From NCBI GenBank assembly GCA_913050095.1, contig CAJXAV010000013.1, positions 1 through 33,582 on the forward strand: a stretch of DNA of 33,582 nt, written 5' to 3'. Shown piece by piece: positions 26,547 to 33,582 of the stretch. The DNA comes from an uncultured Gammaproteobacteria bacterium. GTDB taxonomy: Bacteria > Pseudomonadota > Gammaproteobacteria > Poriferisulfidales > GCA-002705445. The position numbers were made by a program, and so were the translations under genes. The notes under the pieces are model-generated. The model made no database searches, was not told where the DNA came from, and saw only the letters and a program-made list of their open reading frames with translations. Numbering within the stretch: position 1 is the first letter of the stretch; the number at the start of each line of letters is the position of its first letter.

Positions 26547-26607
26547 CCTGAAATTTAACCAGTTATATGGGGTGCCTCTATTTTATGGCTTTATAACTAT
26601 TTTCAGG
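26547..26607 (+). promoter_or_regulatory. rpsB: Structured rpsB leader, probable S2 autoregulatory RNA
   Basis: The 5' untranslated region folds by simple pairing: CCTGAAA (26547-26553) with TTTCAGG (26601-26607), and inside it AGTTATA (26561-26567) with TATAACT (26592-26598), enclosing a TGGGGTGCCTC-containing loop. The two helices sit 24 nt before the start codon; the ribosome-binding site is AGGAG at 26622-26626. In E. coli, S2 represses rpsB-tsf through a conserved leader structure in this position; that this RNA does the same is inferred from position and pairing. Confidence 0.55.
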
Positions 26608-26631
26608 TGATAATTAACCTCAGGAGATAAA

Positions 26632-27492
26632 ATGACAGATATAACAATACCTGCTTTATTAGAAGCGGGAGTCCACTTCGGACACCAAACAAGCTACTGG
26701 AATCCTAAAATGGCGCCATATATATATGGCAATAGAAATCATATACATATAATTGATATACAAAAAACTGTTCCTTTAATGAAAGAAGCATGTATATTCG
26801 CAGAAAAAATTGCTTCAAAAGGCGGCAATATTTTGTTTGTTGGAACAAAAAGGGCTGCAAGAGATAGTATTTCTTCAACAGCAAATGAGTGTGGAATGCC
26901 TTATGTTAATCATAGATGGTTGGGCGGTATGCTTACGAACTTTAATACAGTAAGGCAATCTATAAAAAGACTTAAAATGCTTGAAGAAGATTCACTGAAA
27001 GAAAATCAAGAATTAACAAAAAAAGAGCAGCTTTTACAATCAAGAGAGATAGAAAAATTAAACAATAGTTTAGGCGGTATAAAAGAAATGAAAACTATAC
27101 CGGATGCATTATTTATTATAGATGTAGGCTATGAGGATATTGCAGTTAAGGAAGCATTAAAATTAAATATCCCTATTATTGCTGTTGTAGACACAAATAA
27201 TTCTTTCGATAACATTGATTATTTTTTCCCAGGCAATGATGATTCTATGAGAGCAATCAGCTTGTATTGTAATGAAATATCGAACGCAGTAAGCAAAGGT
27301 AAAGAATTTTTAAAAACACAAAAGCCTGTTGTAACTGAAGAAGAAATATTGGCAAAATCAGCTAAAAATTCTTCAGATGAAAAAGTAGTTGTTAAGAAGA
27401 AAAAAACCACTTCTAAAAAAGTAGCCACTAAAAAAGTAGCCACTAAAAAAGTAGCCACTAAAAAAGTAGCAAAAAAAGATTCAGATGAATAA
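26632..27492 (+). CDS. rpsB: Ribosomal protein S2 with a lysine-rich repeat tail
   Basis: A 286-residue 30S protein needed for S1 binding. The core is standard: [90 protein letters not shown]. The core ends near residue 230, as in the 241-residue E. coli protein. Beyond it is an extra tail rich in Lys, Thr and Ala built from VATKK repeats and ending [10 protein letters not shown]. The tail is likely disordered and basic; its role is unknown. A leader structure precedes the gene and tsf follows 20 bp after the stop. Confidence 0.97.
   Translation: MTDITIPALLEAGVHFGHQTSYWNPKMAPYIYGNRNHIHIIDIQKTVPLMKEACIFAEKIASKGGNILFVGTKRAARDSISSTANECGMPYVNHRWLGGMLTNFNTVRQSIKRLKMLEEDSLKENQELTKKEQLLQSREIEKLNNSLGGIKEMKTIPDALFIIDVGYEDIAVKEALKLNIPIIAVVDTNNSFDNIDYFFPGNDDSMRAISLYCNEISNAVSKGKEFLKTQKPVVTEEEILAKSAKNSSDEKVVVKKKKTTSKKVATKKVATKKVATKKVAKKDSDE
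27412..27475 (+). repeat. 15-bp in-frame tandem repeat in the 3' end of rpsB
   Basis: GTAGCCACTAAAAAA occurs three times in perfect tandem (27421-27435, 27436-27450, 27451-27465), with degenerate half-copies on each side. The unit is a multiple of three and encodes V-A-T-K-K, so copy-number changes by slippage would lengthen or shorten the S2 tail without breaking the frame. Confidence 0.9.
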
Positions 27493-27512
27493 CGAGTAGA
27501 GAGAAATTTGAT

Positions 27513-28391
27513 ATGAGTAATATAACTGCAAAAATGGTTAAAGAGTTAAGAGATAGAACTGGTGCTGGCATGATGGAGTGTAAAAAAGCTCTTTTAGAAG
27601 CAGATGGAGATATGGATAAAGCTGTTGATTCTATGAGAAAAGCTGGGCAAGCAAAAGCGGATAAAAAGTCTTCTAGAATTGCTGCAGAAGGTATAATTAG
27701 CTTATCAATTAATAATAACGGAAAAGCCAATATGGTTGAAATAAACTGCGAAACAGATTTTGTTGCGAAGGATGAAAACTTTTTAGAGTTTGTGAATAAA
27801 ATTTCTGAAGCATCAGTTGATTCTTTTAATGGAAGTTTAGAGGATTTTAATGAATTTGAGCATTCATCAGGAAAAACAACAGAAGAAATGCGATTAGAAT
27901 TGGTTAGTAAAGTTGGAGAAAATGTTAAAATAAGAAGAATAAAATCCTTTGAAACAAAAGATACTTACATGGGCCATTACATGCATGGTAATAAAATTGG
28001 TGTTGTTGTTATTCTTGAAAAAGAGAATGAGGAGTTAGCAAAAGATGTTTGTATGCATATCGCCGCTATGAAGCCAGTTGCGTTAGATTCATCTGATATA
28101 GAAAAAGAGGATTTAGATAGAGAAAGAGAAATTTATATGGCACAAGCTCAAGAGAGCGGTAAGCCAGAAAATATTATTGAAAAAATGGTTGATGGAAAAA
28201 TAAAAAAATATATTTCAGAAGTTACATTGGTTAACCAACCATTTGTTAAAGATAATGACATTATGATAGGTGATCTAATCAAAAAACATGACAATAAAAT
28301 TATTTCTTTTTGCAGAATGGAAGTTGGCGAAGGTATAGAGAAAAAAGATGAAAATTTTGCAGATGAAGTAATGTCCCAAATTAAAAACTAA
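27513..28391 (+). CDS. tsf: Translation elongation factor Ts
   Basis: A 292-residue nucleotide exchange factor that reloads EF-Tu with GTP. The N-terminal UBA-like part has VKELRDRTGAGMMECKKALL and the contact residues for EF-Tu lie in INCETDFVAKDENFLEFV. Two core subdomains follow, including VAMHIA-like VCMHIAAMKP and the late EVTLVNQPFVKD segment. Length is normal for a gammaproteobacterium. It follows rpsB by 20 bp and precedes pyrH by 6 bp. Confidence 0.97.
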   Translation: MSNITAKMVKELRDRTGAGMMECKKALLEADGDMDKAVDSMRKAGQAKADKKSSRIAAEGIISLSINNNGKANMVEINCETDFVAKDENFLEFVNKISEASVDSFNGSLEDFNEFEHSSGKTTEEMRLELVSKVGENVKIRRIKSFETKDTYMGHYMHGNKIGVVVILEKENEELAKDVCMHIAAMKPVALDSSDIEKEDLDREREIYMAQAQESGKPENIIEKMVDGKIKKYISEVTLVNQPFVKDNDIMIGDLIKKHDNKIISFCRMEVGEGIEKKDENFADEVMSQIKN

Positions 28392-28397
28392 CTATCT

Positions 28398-29096
28398 ATG
28401 AAAAGATATTTACTAAAACTTAGTGGCGAAGCTCTCATTGGTAAATATGATTATGGAATTGACCCTGATGTTGTTAACCAGATATCAACTAGTATTGTAG
28501 AAGTATCAAAAACTCAGAACCAACTAGCCTTAGTTGTTGGTGGTGGTAATATTTTTAGGGGAGCAGGTTTAGCAGAGGCAGGATTGGATAGAGTCACTGG
28601 AGACAATATAGGTATGTTGGCAACTGTAATTAACTCTTTAGCACTTCAAGATGAAATTGAAAAGTTAGGCGTTAATTGTCGCGTAATGTCAGCAGTTAGA
28701 ATAAATCAAATATCTGAAGATTACATAAGAAGAAGAGCAATTAGACATCTTGAAAAAAATAGAGTCGTAATTTTTGCTGCTGGGACAGGAAACCCTTTTT
28801 TTACAACTGATACTGCAGCTAGCCTAAGAGCTATAGAAATTAACGCTGATATGGTCTTAAAAGCAACAAAAGTTGATGGTGTATATGATAAAGATCCAAA
28901 AAAATTTGAGGATGCAAAGTTATATAAAGAATTAACATATAAACAAGTGTTAAATGATGAGTTAAAAGTAATGGACACAACAGCTGTTGTATTATGTAAA
29001 GAAAATAATATTCCGCTCAGAGTCTTTAATATGTTGAAAAAAGGATCATTAATGAGCATTATTAATGGTGAAAATACAGGAACAATTATTAAATAA
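28398..29096 (+). CDS. pyrH: UMP kinase
   Basis: A 232-residue hexameric kinase of the amino-acid kinase fold that makes UDP from UMP. Motifs are [72 protein letters not shown] and [20 protein letters not shown]. Length is slightly short of E. coli but complete. It sits in the usual tsf-pyrH-frr order, with frr starting 2 bp after the stop. Confidence 0.97.
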   Translation: MKRYLLKLSGEALIGKYDYGIDPDVVNQISTSIVEVSKTQNQLALVVGGGNIFRGAGLAEAGLDRVTGDNIGMLATVINSLALQDEIEKLGVNCRVMSAVRINQISEDYIRRRAIRHLEKNRVVIFAAGTGNPFFTTDTAASLRAIEINADMVLKATKVDGVYDKDPKKFEDAKLYKELTYKQVLNDELKVMDTTAVVLCKENNIPLRVFNMLKKGSLMSIINGENTGTIIK

Positions 29097-29098
29097 AT

Positions 29099-29656
29099 AT
29101 GATTAGTGATATTAAAAAAGATTCAGAACAAAAAATGACTAAATCAATAGAGTCATTGAAATCAAATTTAGCAAAAATAAGAACAGGAAGAGCTCATCCA
29201 TCAATTTTAGATGGAATAAAGGTTGATTACTATGGAAATGAAAGTCCATTATCACAGGTATCAAGCATTAAGGCGGAAGATGCAAGAACATTAATTTTAG
29301 TCGTATGGGAAAAAGATATGGTTAGTAAAATAGAAAAAGCCATAATAAATTCAGATTTAGGTTTAAACCCTGCTGTTGCTGGGACAAATATTAGAATACC
29401 AATGCCTCCATTAACAGAAGAGAGAAGGTTAGATTATATTAAACTTGTCAAGACTGAAGTAGAGCAAACAAGGGTAGCAATAAGAAATATTCGAAGAGAT
29501 GCCAATACAAAAATTAAAGAAATACTTAAGAAAAAAGAAATCTCTGAGGATGAAGAAAAGCAAGGAAATGAGTATATTCAAAAAATAACAGATAAATTTA
29601 TAGGTTATGCAGATAATATATTGAAAGATAAGGAATCTGATTTAATGCAAGTATAA
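29099..29656 (+). CDS. frr: Ribosome recycling factor
   Basis: A 185-residue tRNA-shaped protein that, with EF-G, splits post-termination ribosomes. [56 protein letters not shown] and [20 protein letters not shown] are diagnostic, and the length equals that of E. coli RRF. The gene starts 2 bp after pyrH and ends 4 bp before uppS. Confidence 0.98.
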   Translation: MISDIKKDSEQKMTKSIESLKSNLAKIRTGRAHPSILDGIKVDYYGNESPLSQVSSIKAEDARTLILVVWEKDMVSKIEKAIINSDLGLNPAVAGTNIRIPMPPLTEERRLDYIKLVKTEVEQTRVAIRNIRRDANTKIKEILKKKEISEDEEKQGNEYIQKITDKFIGYADNILKDKESDLMQV

Positions 29657-29660
29657 AAAT

Positions 29661-30344
29661 ATGAAAAACTCTAAAAATATACCTAATCATGTAGCTATAA
29701 TAATGGATGGAAATGGCACGTGGTCAAAAATAAAGAAACTACAAAGAAAAGATGGTCATAAAAAAGGAGTTGAAACCGCAAAGAAAATAATTAGTTACTC
29801 GTTAGAAAAAAAAATCAAGAATGTAACTCTTTTTGCCTTAAGTAATGAAAACTTAACAAGATCAAAATTAGAGCTGAAAAACTTATTTGATATTTTTTTT
29901 TATTCATTTACCAACGAAAAAAATTTTTTAACAGAAAATAAAATAAAAATAAATTTTATTGGAGATATAGAAAAACTTCCAAAAAAATTAAAAAATAATA
30001 TTCTAATCTTAGAAAGTGAGACTGAAAAAAATAAAAAATTAAATTTGTTTATTGCATTAAATTACGGGGGGAAACAGGACATAAGACAGGCTGTTCAAAA
30101 CTCAATAAATAAAAATCAAAAAAAGAATAACTTTGAGAATTTTTTATATTCAAAGAACTTGCCAGAAGTGGATTTACTTATCCGAACTGGTGGCTTCAAA
30201 AGATTAAGTAATTTTATTTTATGGCAAATTTCATATGCTGAATTATATTTCACTGATATTCTGTGGCCAAATTTTAATAAAAAAAGCTATTTTAAAGCTA
30301 TTGAGTGGTATCAGGGTATAGATAGAAAATTTGGAAAATCTTAG
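29661..30344 (+). CDS. uppS: Undecaprenyl diphosphate synthase, divergent
   Basis: A 227-residue cis-prenyltransferase that builds the C55 lipid carrier for peptidoglycan from farnesyl diphosphate and IPP. HVAIIMDGNG with the essential Asp (D16), RKDGHKKG, NYGGKQDI, VDLLIRTGG and ILWQISYAELYFTDILWP are conserved. Several positions that are nearly invariant are changed: the Arg of GNGRW is Thr (GNGTW), the ENWxRP motif is ENLTRS, and the GGEHR motif is GGFKR. The synteny between frr and cdsA supports UppS strongly. Activity is probably kept because uppS is essential and the frame is intact, but a change in chain length or substrate binding is possible. Confidence 0.92.
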   Translation: MKNSKNIPNHVAIIMDGNGTWSKIKKLQRKDGHKKGVETAKKIISYSLEKKIKNVTLFALSNENLTRSKLELKNLFDIFFYSFTNEKNFLTENKIKINFIGDIEKLPKKLKNNILILESETEKNKKLNLFIALNYGGKQDIRQAVQNSINKNQKKNNFENFLYSKNLPEVDLLIRTGGFKRLSNFILWQISYAELYFTDILWPNFNKKSYFKAIEWYQGIDRKFGKS

Positions 30345-30345
30345 C

Positions 30346-31182
30346 ATGCAAAATAATTTATCTAAGAGAATTGTTACTGCTTCAATTGTTTTTCCAATTA
30401 TAGTTTTTATAATTTTGCAATCTAACCAAGTACTATTTAGAGTATTTTTAAATATAATTATTTTTCTGTCAGCTTTTGAAATTTCTAAAATGTGCTTCCA
30501 TAATAATCTTAAGGAAAAAGGCAATACAAAACACTATTTATTTATTCTTCTTATTTTTATATCAATTTTATTTTCAAATATTTTGATAAAAAACAATTTG
30601 TGGCATTATCTTGTATATTTTTCATTGTTTTTATGGTCTTTTGTTATAATTCATATTTTCAAACTAAAAAAAATTAAAATAATTGATAAGTTCGGAATAA
30701 TATATTTTTTAGGTTTTGTTTTGGTATTGAGTTCATTCTACTGTTCAATTTATCAATTGTATTTATTATCACCTTCGTCTTTATTATTCCTGGTTTCACT
30801 AGTCGCTGTTGCTGATATCTCAGCATACTTTGTTGGAAAAAAAATTGGAAAGAATAGCTTTTTTGCAAAAATTAGCCCCAACAAAACAGTTGAAGGCTTT
30901 TTAGGTTCAATTTTAGTTAGTCTTACACTTACATTAATATTTTGTATATTAAATAATTACGAATTTAATTTTACGCTAAAATTTTTATTTTTATCTTTAC
31001 TAACTGTTATTATTTCAGCTTTTGGAGATCTAGGTGTTAGCTTAATTAAAAGGTATTCTGGTAACAAAGATACGGGAAGAATTTTACCAGGACATGGAGG
31101 AATCTTAGACAGGGTAGATAGTATATTGCCAGCTGCACCAATATTCTTAACATTTAGTTATTTTTTATCTGTTATAATTTAA
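30346..31182 (+). CDS. cdsA: Phosphatidate cytidylyltransferase
   Basis: A 278-residue integral membrane enzyme that makes CDP-diacylglycerol from phosphatidate and CTP, the precursor of all main phospholipids. About eight hydrophobic segments are visible, starting with IVTASIVFPIIVFIIL. The C-terminal signature SLIKRYSGNKDTGRILPGHG followed by GILDRVDSILPAAP is diagnostic. I prefer ATG 30346, 1 bp after the uppS stop, over the track's TTG at 30331. It lies in the common uppS-cdsA-dxr-rseP order. Confidence 0.95.
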   Translation: MQNNLSKRIVTASIVFPIIVFIILQSNQVLFRVFLNIIIFLSAFEISKMCFHNNLKEKGNTKHYLFILLIFISILFSNILIKNNLWHYLVYFSLFLWSFVIIHIFKLKKIKIIDKFGIIYFLGFVLVLSSFYCSIYQLYLLSPSSLLFLVSLVAVADISAYFVGKKIGKNSFFAKISPNKTVEGFLGSILVSLTLTLIFCILNNYEFNFTLKFLFLSLLTVIISAFGDLGVSLIKRYSGNKDTGRILPGHGGILDRVDSILPAAPIFLTFSYFLSVII

Positions 31183-31184
31183 CA

Positions 31185-32351
31185 ATGAAACAAAATATTA
31201 TTATTCTGGGTTCTACTGGAAGTATTGGTATAAATACTTTGGAAGTAATTTCCTATAATAAAGAAAAGTTTAATATATTTGCTCTTGTTGCTAATACTTC
31301 ATTTAAAAAACTATATGAGCAGTGTAAAAAGTTTAAACCAAAATTTGCATATATAGATAAAGAAGATGACGCAAAGAAACTTATTGATTTAATAAATTCT
31401 GAAAATTTGTCTATAGAAGTTATTTTCGGTAGAGAAAAATTAAATGAGTTGGTTTCTCATGATGAAATAGATATAGTAGTTTGTGCCATTTCCGGGTCTG
31501 CTGGTTTAGAATCATCGATAAACGCTGTTAATTCTGGTAAAAAAATTCTTTTAGCGAATAAAGAATCATTGGTGATGTGTGGAAACCTTTTTATGGATTT
31601 AGCAAAAAAAAATAATGCTGAAATTCTGCCTCTAGATAGTGAGCATAATGCTCTGCATCAGTGTTTTGCAGCAAATGGAGACAAAGCGCTTGAAAAAATA
31701 ATTCTTACAGCATCTGGCGGGCCGTTTCTTAATAACCAAGTTCAAGATTTCAAAGATTTTACACCAGAGCAAGCTTTAAAACACCCTACTTGGAGTATGG
31801 GAAAGAAAATATCTATTGATTCAGCAACAATGATGAATAAAGGCTTGGAAATAATAGAAGCAATGTATTTGTTCGATCTAAAGATTTCGCAAGTAGATGC
31901 ATTAATTCATCCACAAAGTTTAATACACTCTTTAGTTTGCTATAGCGATGGATCAGTTATAACCCAAGTTAGTAAAAATGACATGAAAATACCAATTTCA
32001 TATTGTTTGGGTTGGCCAAATAGAATTAAATCTGGAATAGATATTATTAATTTAACAAAACAAGAACCGCTAACTTTTTTTGAAATATCAAAAGAAAAGT
32101 TTCCATGTTTTTTCTTAGCAAAAGAGGTTGCTAAAGAATCAGGATCATATCCTACAGCAATGAATGCTGCGAATGAAGTGGCTGTTAAGTATTTTTTGGA
32201 TAAAATTATTAAATTTAATGATATATATAAAATAATTTCAGGTGTCATGGATATACATAAAAAAACAACCTTGATATCAATTGAGGATGTTTTTGAAGTT
32301 GATAAAGAATCAAGAAATTTGGCGGAAACAATAGTTAAAAAATATAAGTAA
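31185..32351 (+). CDS. dxr: 1-deoxy-D-xylulose 5-phosphate reductoisomerase
   Basis: A 388-residue NADPH-dependent enzyme forming MEP, the committed step of the non-mevalonate isoprenoid pathway. The N-terminal Rossmann motif is ILGSTGSIGINTLEVI. LLANKESLVMCG, LPLDSEHNALHQCF with the metal-binding acidic residues, ASGGPFLN and WSMGKKISIDSATMMNKGLE with the DALIHPQSLIHSLV segment are all present. It starts 2 bp after cdsA and ends 2 bp before rseP. Together with uppS it supplies the carrier lipid for cell-wall synthesis. Confidence 0.97.
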   Translation: MKQNIIILGSTGSIGINTLEVISYNKEKFNIFALVANTSFKKLYEQCKKFKPKFAYIDKEDDAKKLIDLINSENLSIEVIFGREKLNELVSHDEIDIVVCAISGSAGLESSINAVNSGKKILLANKESLVMCGNLFMDLAKKNNAEILPLDSEHNALHQCFAANGDKALEKIILTASGGPFLNNQVQDFKDFTPEQALKHPTWSMGKKISIDSATMMNKGLEIIEAMYLFDLKISQVDALIHPQSLIHSLVCYSDGSVITQVSKNDMKIPISYCLGWPNRIKSGIDIINLTKQEPLTFFEISKEKFPCFFLAKEVAKESGSYPTAMNAANEVAVKYFLDKIIKFNDIYKIISGVMDIHKKTTLISIEDVFEVDKESRNLAETIVKKYK

Positions 32352-32353
32352 AT

Positions 32354-33582
32354 ATGGACATGATAAACACAATATTAATATTTTTATTAACAATAAGTAT
32401 AATTGTTACCTTTCATGAGTTTGGACACTATATAGCAGCAAGATTATGTGGCGTGAAAGTCTTAGAATTTTCTGTTGGATTTGGAAAAAGGTTATTCGGA
32501 AAAAAAATTGGCTACGATAAAACAGATTATAAAATTTGTGCCTTGCCTCTAGGTGGTTACGTAAAAATGCTTGACGAAAGAGAGGGGTCTGTCCCAGAAC
32601 ATGAAAAAAATAAGGCATTTAATAATCAAAGTTTATTAAAAAAAACAGTTATTGTTTCTGCAGGTCCTTTATTTAATTTTATATTAGCAGTATTTTTTTA
32701 TTTTTTAGTTTTTTCTGGTGGTCACTCTGGATTTAAACCATACATCGGTACAATAGAAAAAAATAGCATTGCTGAAAATATAGGTATGGTTGAAAAAGAT
32801 ATTTTTTATTCTATAAATGGTAAAGAAGTTAAAACATGGTCTGAAGTAACATTACAAATTATAAAAGCCTCATCAAATGAAAAAAATATTAATATCGAGG
32901 TTTTAAGAAATAAAAAAATTATATTGTTAAATACAATTAATTTTTCAGAAATAAACTTTGATGATAACAATATTCTTGGACAACTTGGCGTATTTAACTT
33001 TACCAATCAAACTATGGAAATTGGTTTTATACAGAAAGGTAGTCCAGCTGAAAAATCAGGATTATTGATGCATGACAAAATTATGTCAATTAATAACGCT
33101 AAAGTAAGTAATTGGAACGAAATAGTCTTAAAAATTAAAAGTAATCCAGATAAATTATTAATATTAAATATATTAAGAAATAATAAAGAAGAAAAAATTA
33201 GTGTGAAAACAACTCATCATATTAAGAATAATTTAAAAATTGGAAGATTAGGAATTGGTCCACATATTGATAAAAATGATATCTTAAGTAACAAAATTTT
33301 TATTAAGTATGGCCTTTTAGAAAGTTTAAAACTTTCATTTATGAAAACATTTGACTTCACCTTGCTTACATATAATTTTATTTTTAAGCTAGTTAAAGGT
33401 GAAGCGTCATCAAATAGTATTTCTGGACCAGTTGGAATAGCTGGATACGCTGCAGATTCATTTAATAATGGATATGCAAGCTTTCTTGGGCTTTTAGCTA
33501 TGCTTAGCATTAGTATAGGAGTGTTGAATTTATTGCCAATTCCTATGTTAGATGGTGGCCATTTGATGTATTATTTAATTGA
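32354..33582 (+). CDS. rseP: RseP-type site-2 intramembrane metalloprotease (3' end cut by window)
   Basis: About 409 codons of a zinc intramembrane protease are visible; the gene runs off the window, which is why the ORF track omits it. The first membrane helix holds the zinc motif HEFGH (H21, E22, H25). The PLGGYVKMLDE segment, two periplasmic PDZ domains (about 115-200 and 210-290) and the last helices with ISGPVGIAGYAAD and LNLLPIPMLDGGH, which carries the third metal ligand, follow in order. In E. coli RseP cleaves RseA to release sigma-E and clears signal-peptide remnants. Whether RseA exists here is unknown. In the usual order bamA would follow. Confidence 0.95.
   Translation, partial: MDMINTILIFLLTISIIVTFHEFGHYIAARLCGVKVLEFSVGFGKRLFGKKIGYDKTDYKICALPLGGYVKMLDEREGSVPEHEKNKAFNNQSLLKKTVIVSAGPLFNFILAVFFYFLVFSGGHSGFKPYIGTIEKNSIAENIGMVEKDIFYSINGKEVKTWSEVTLQIIKASSNEKNINIEVLRNKKIILLNTINFSEINFDDNNILGQLGVFNFTNQTMEIGFIQKGSPAEKSGLLMHDKIMSINNAKVSNWNEIVLKIKSNPDKLLILNILRNNKEEKISVKTTHHIKNNLKIGRLGIGPHIDKNDILSNKIFIKYGLLESLKLSFMKTFDFTLLTYNFIFKLVKGEASSNSISGPVGIAGYAADSFNNGYASFLGLLAMLSISIGVLNLLPIPMLDGGHLMYYLI

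Noticed and set aside
27412-27475. Short tandem repeat as a CRISPR array
   Set aside because: Units are 15 bp with no spacers and lie in frame inside rpsB, encoding VATKK repeats.
30243-30524. 93-residue minus-strand ORF across uppS/cdsA
   Set aside because: It is antisense to two well-supported genes, with no ribosome-binding site or domain of its own.

Overview
This 33.6-kb window is a dense, AT-rich stretch (roughly 30% G+C by eye) of chromosomal core genes. Almost every gap is under 100 bp, and many genes overlap by 1-8 bp. Several blocks follow orders typical of Gammaproteobacteria: thrS-infC-rpmI-rplT-pheS-pheT-ihfA-merR, lepB-rnc-era-recO-pdxJ-acpS, map-glnD-dapD, and rpsB-tsf-pyrH-frr-uppS-cdsA-dxr-rseP. 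I read the source as a small-genome, low-GC gammaproteobacterium, either a streamlined marine lineage or a symbiont relative. A single-subunit ATP sulfurylase (Sat) in place of CysDN would fit a sulfur-oxidising lineage such as the SUP05/Thioglobaceae group, but that placement is inference. No insertion sequence, phage gene, integrase, CRISPR array or rRNA was seen.

Layout. (1) 28-4552, minus strand: rpe-trpE-trpG-trpDC, the first half of tryptophan synthesis, with TrpD and TrpC fused into one polypeptide. (2) 4670-6184, plus strand: sat, then a small three-helix membrane protein that is open from the sat stop codon and has no ATG/GTG/TTG for its first 42-43 codons; its best start is ATT. (3) 6192-8499, minus strand: the one accessory-looking region. 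It is a three-gene operon of an exported Dabb-type protein, an unfamiliar protein with methyltransferase-like segments, and a Cas4/RecB-like PD-(D/E)XK protein. (4) 8574-21136, plus strand: tRNA-Val(GAC) and 16 genes without a clear break. They cover aminoacyl-tRNA synthetases, IF3, ribosomal proteins L35 and L20, IHF-alpha, a MerR-like regulator, signal peptidase, RNase III, Era, RecO, PdxJ, AcpS, CysM and a PolB-like exonuclease. (5) 21138-26451, minus strand: map-glnD-dapD-dapE, linking PII uridylylation and lysine/peptidoglycan precursor synthesis. (6) 26495-33582, plus strand: a promoter and structured leader, then rpsB, tsf, pyrH, frr, uppS, cdsA, dxr and a truncated rseP at the window edge. 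This last block covers translation, UMP kinase, and isoprenoid, undecaprenyl and phospholipid precursors.

The main oddities are the ATT-start gene behind sat (infC in the same window also uses ATT), a PheT that lacks its N-terminal tRNA-binding OB domain and a second internal block, the TrpD-TrpC fusion, an S2 protein with a tandem VATKK lysine-rich tail, a UppS with several substitutions at usually invariant positions, and the uncharacterised Dabb/methyltransferase-like/nuclease operon. No complete new defence or metabolic system can be proved from the sequence. The strongest candidates for something undescribed are the Sat-coupled membrane protein and the three-gene operon beside it.
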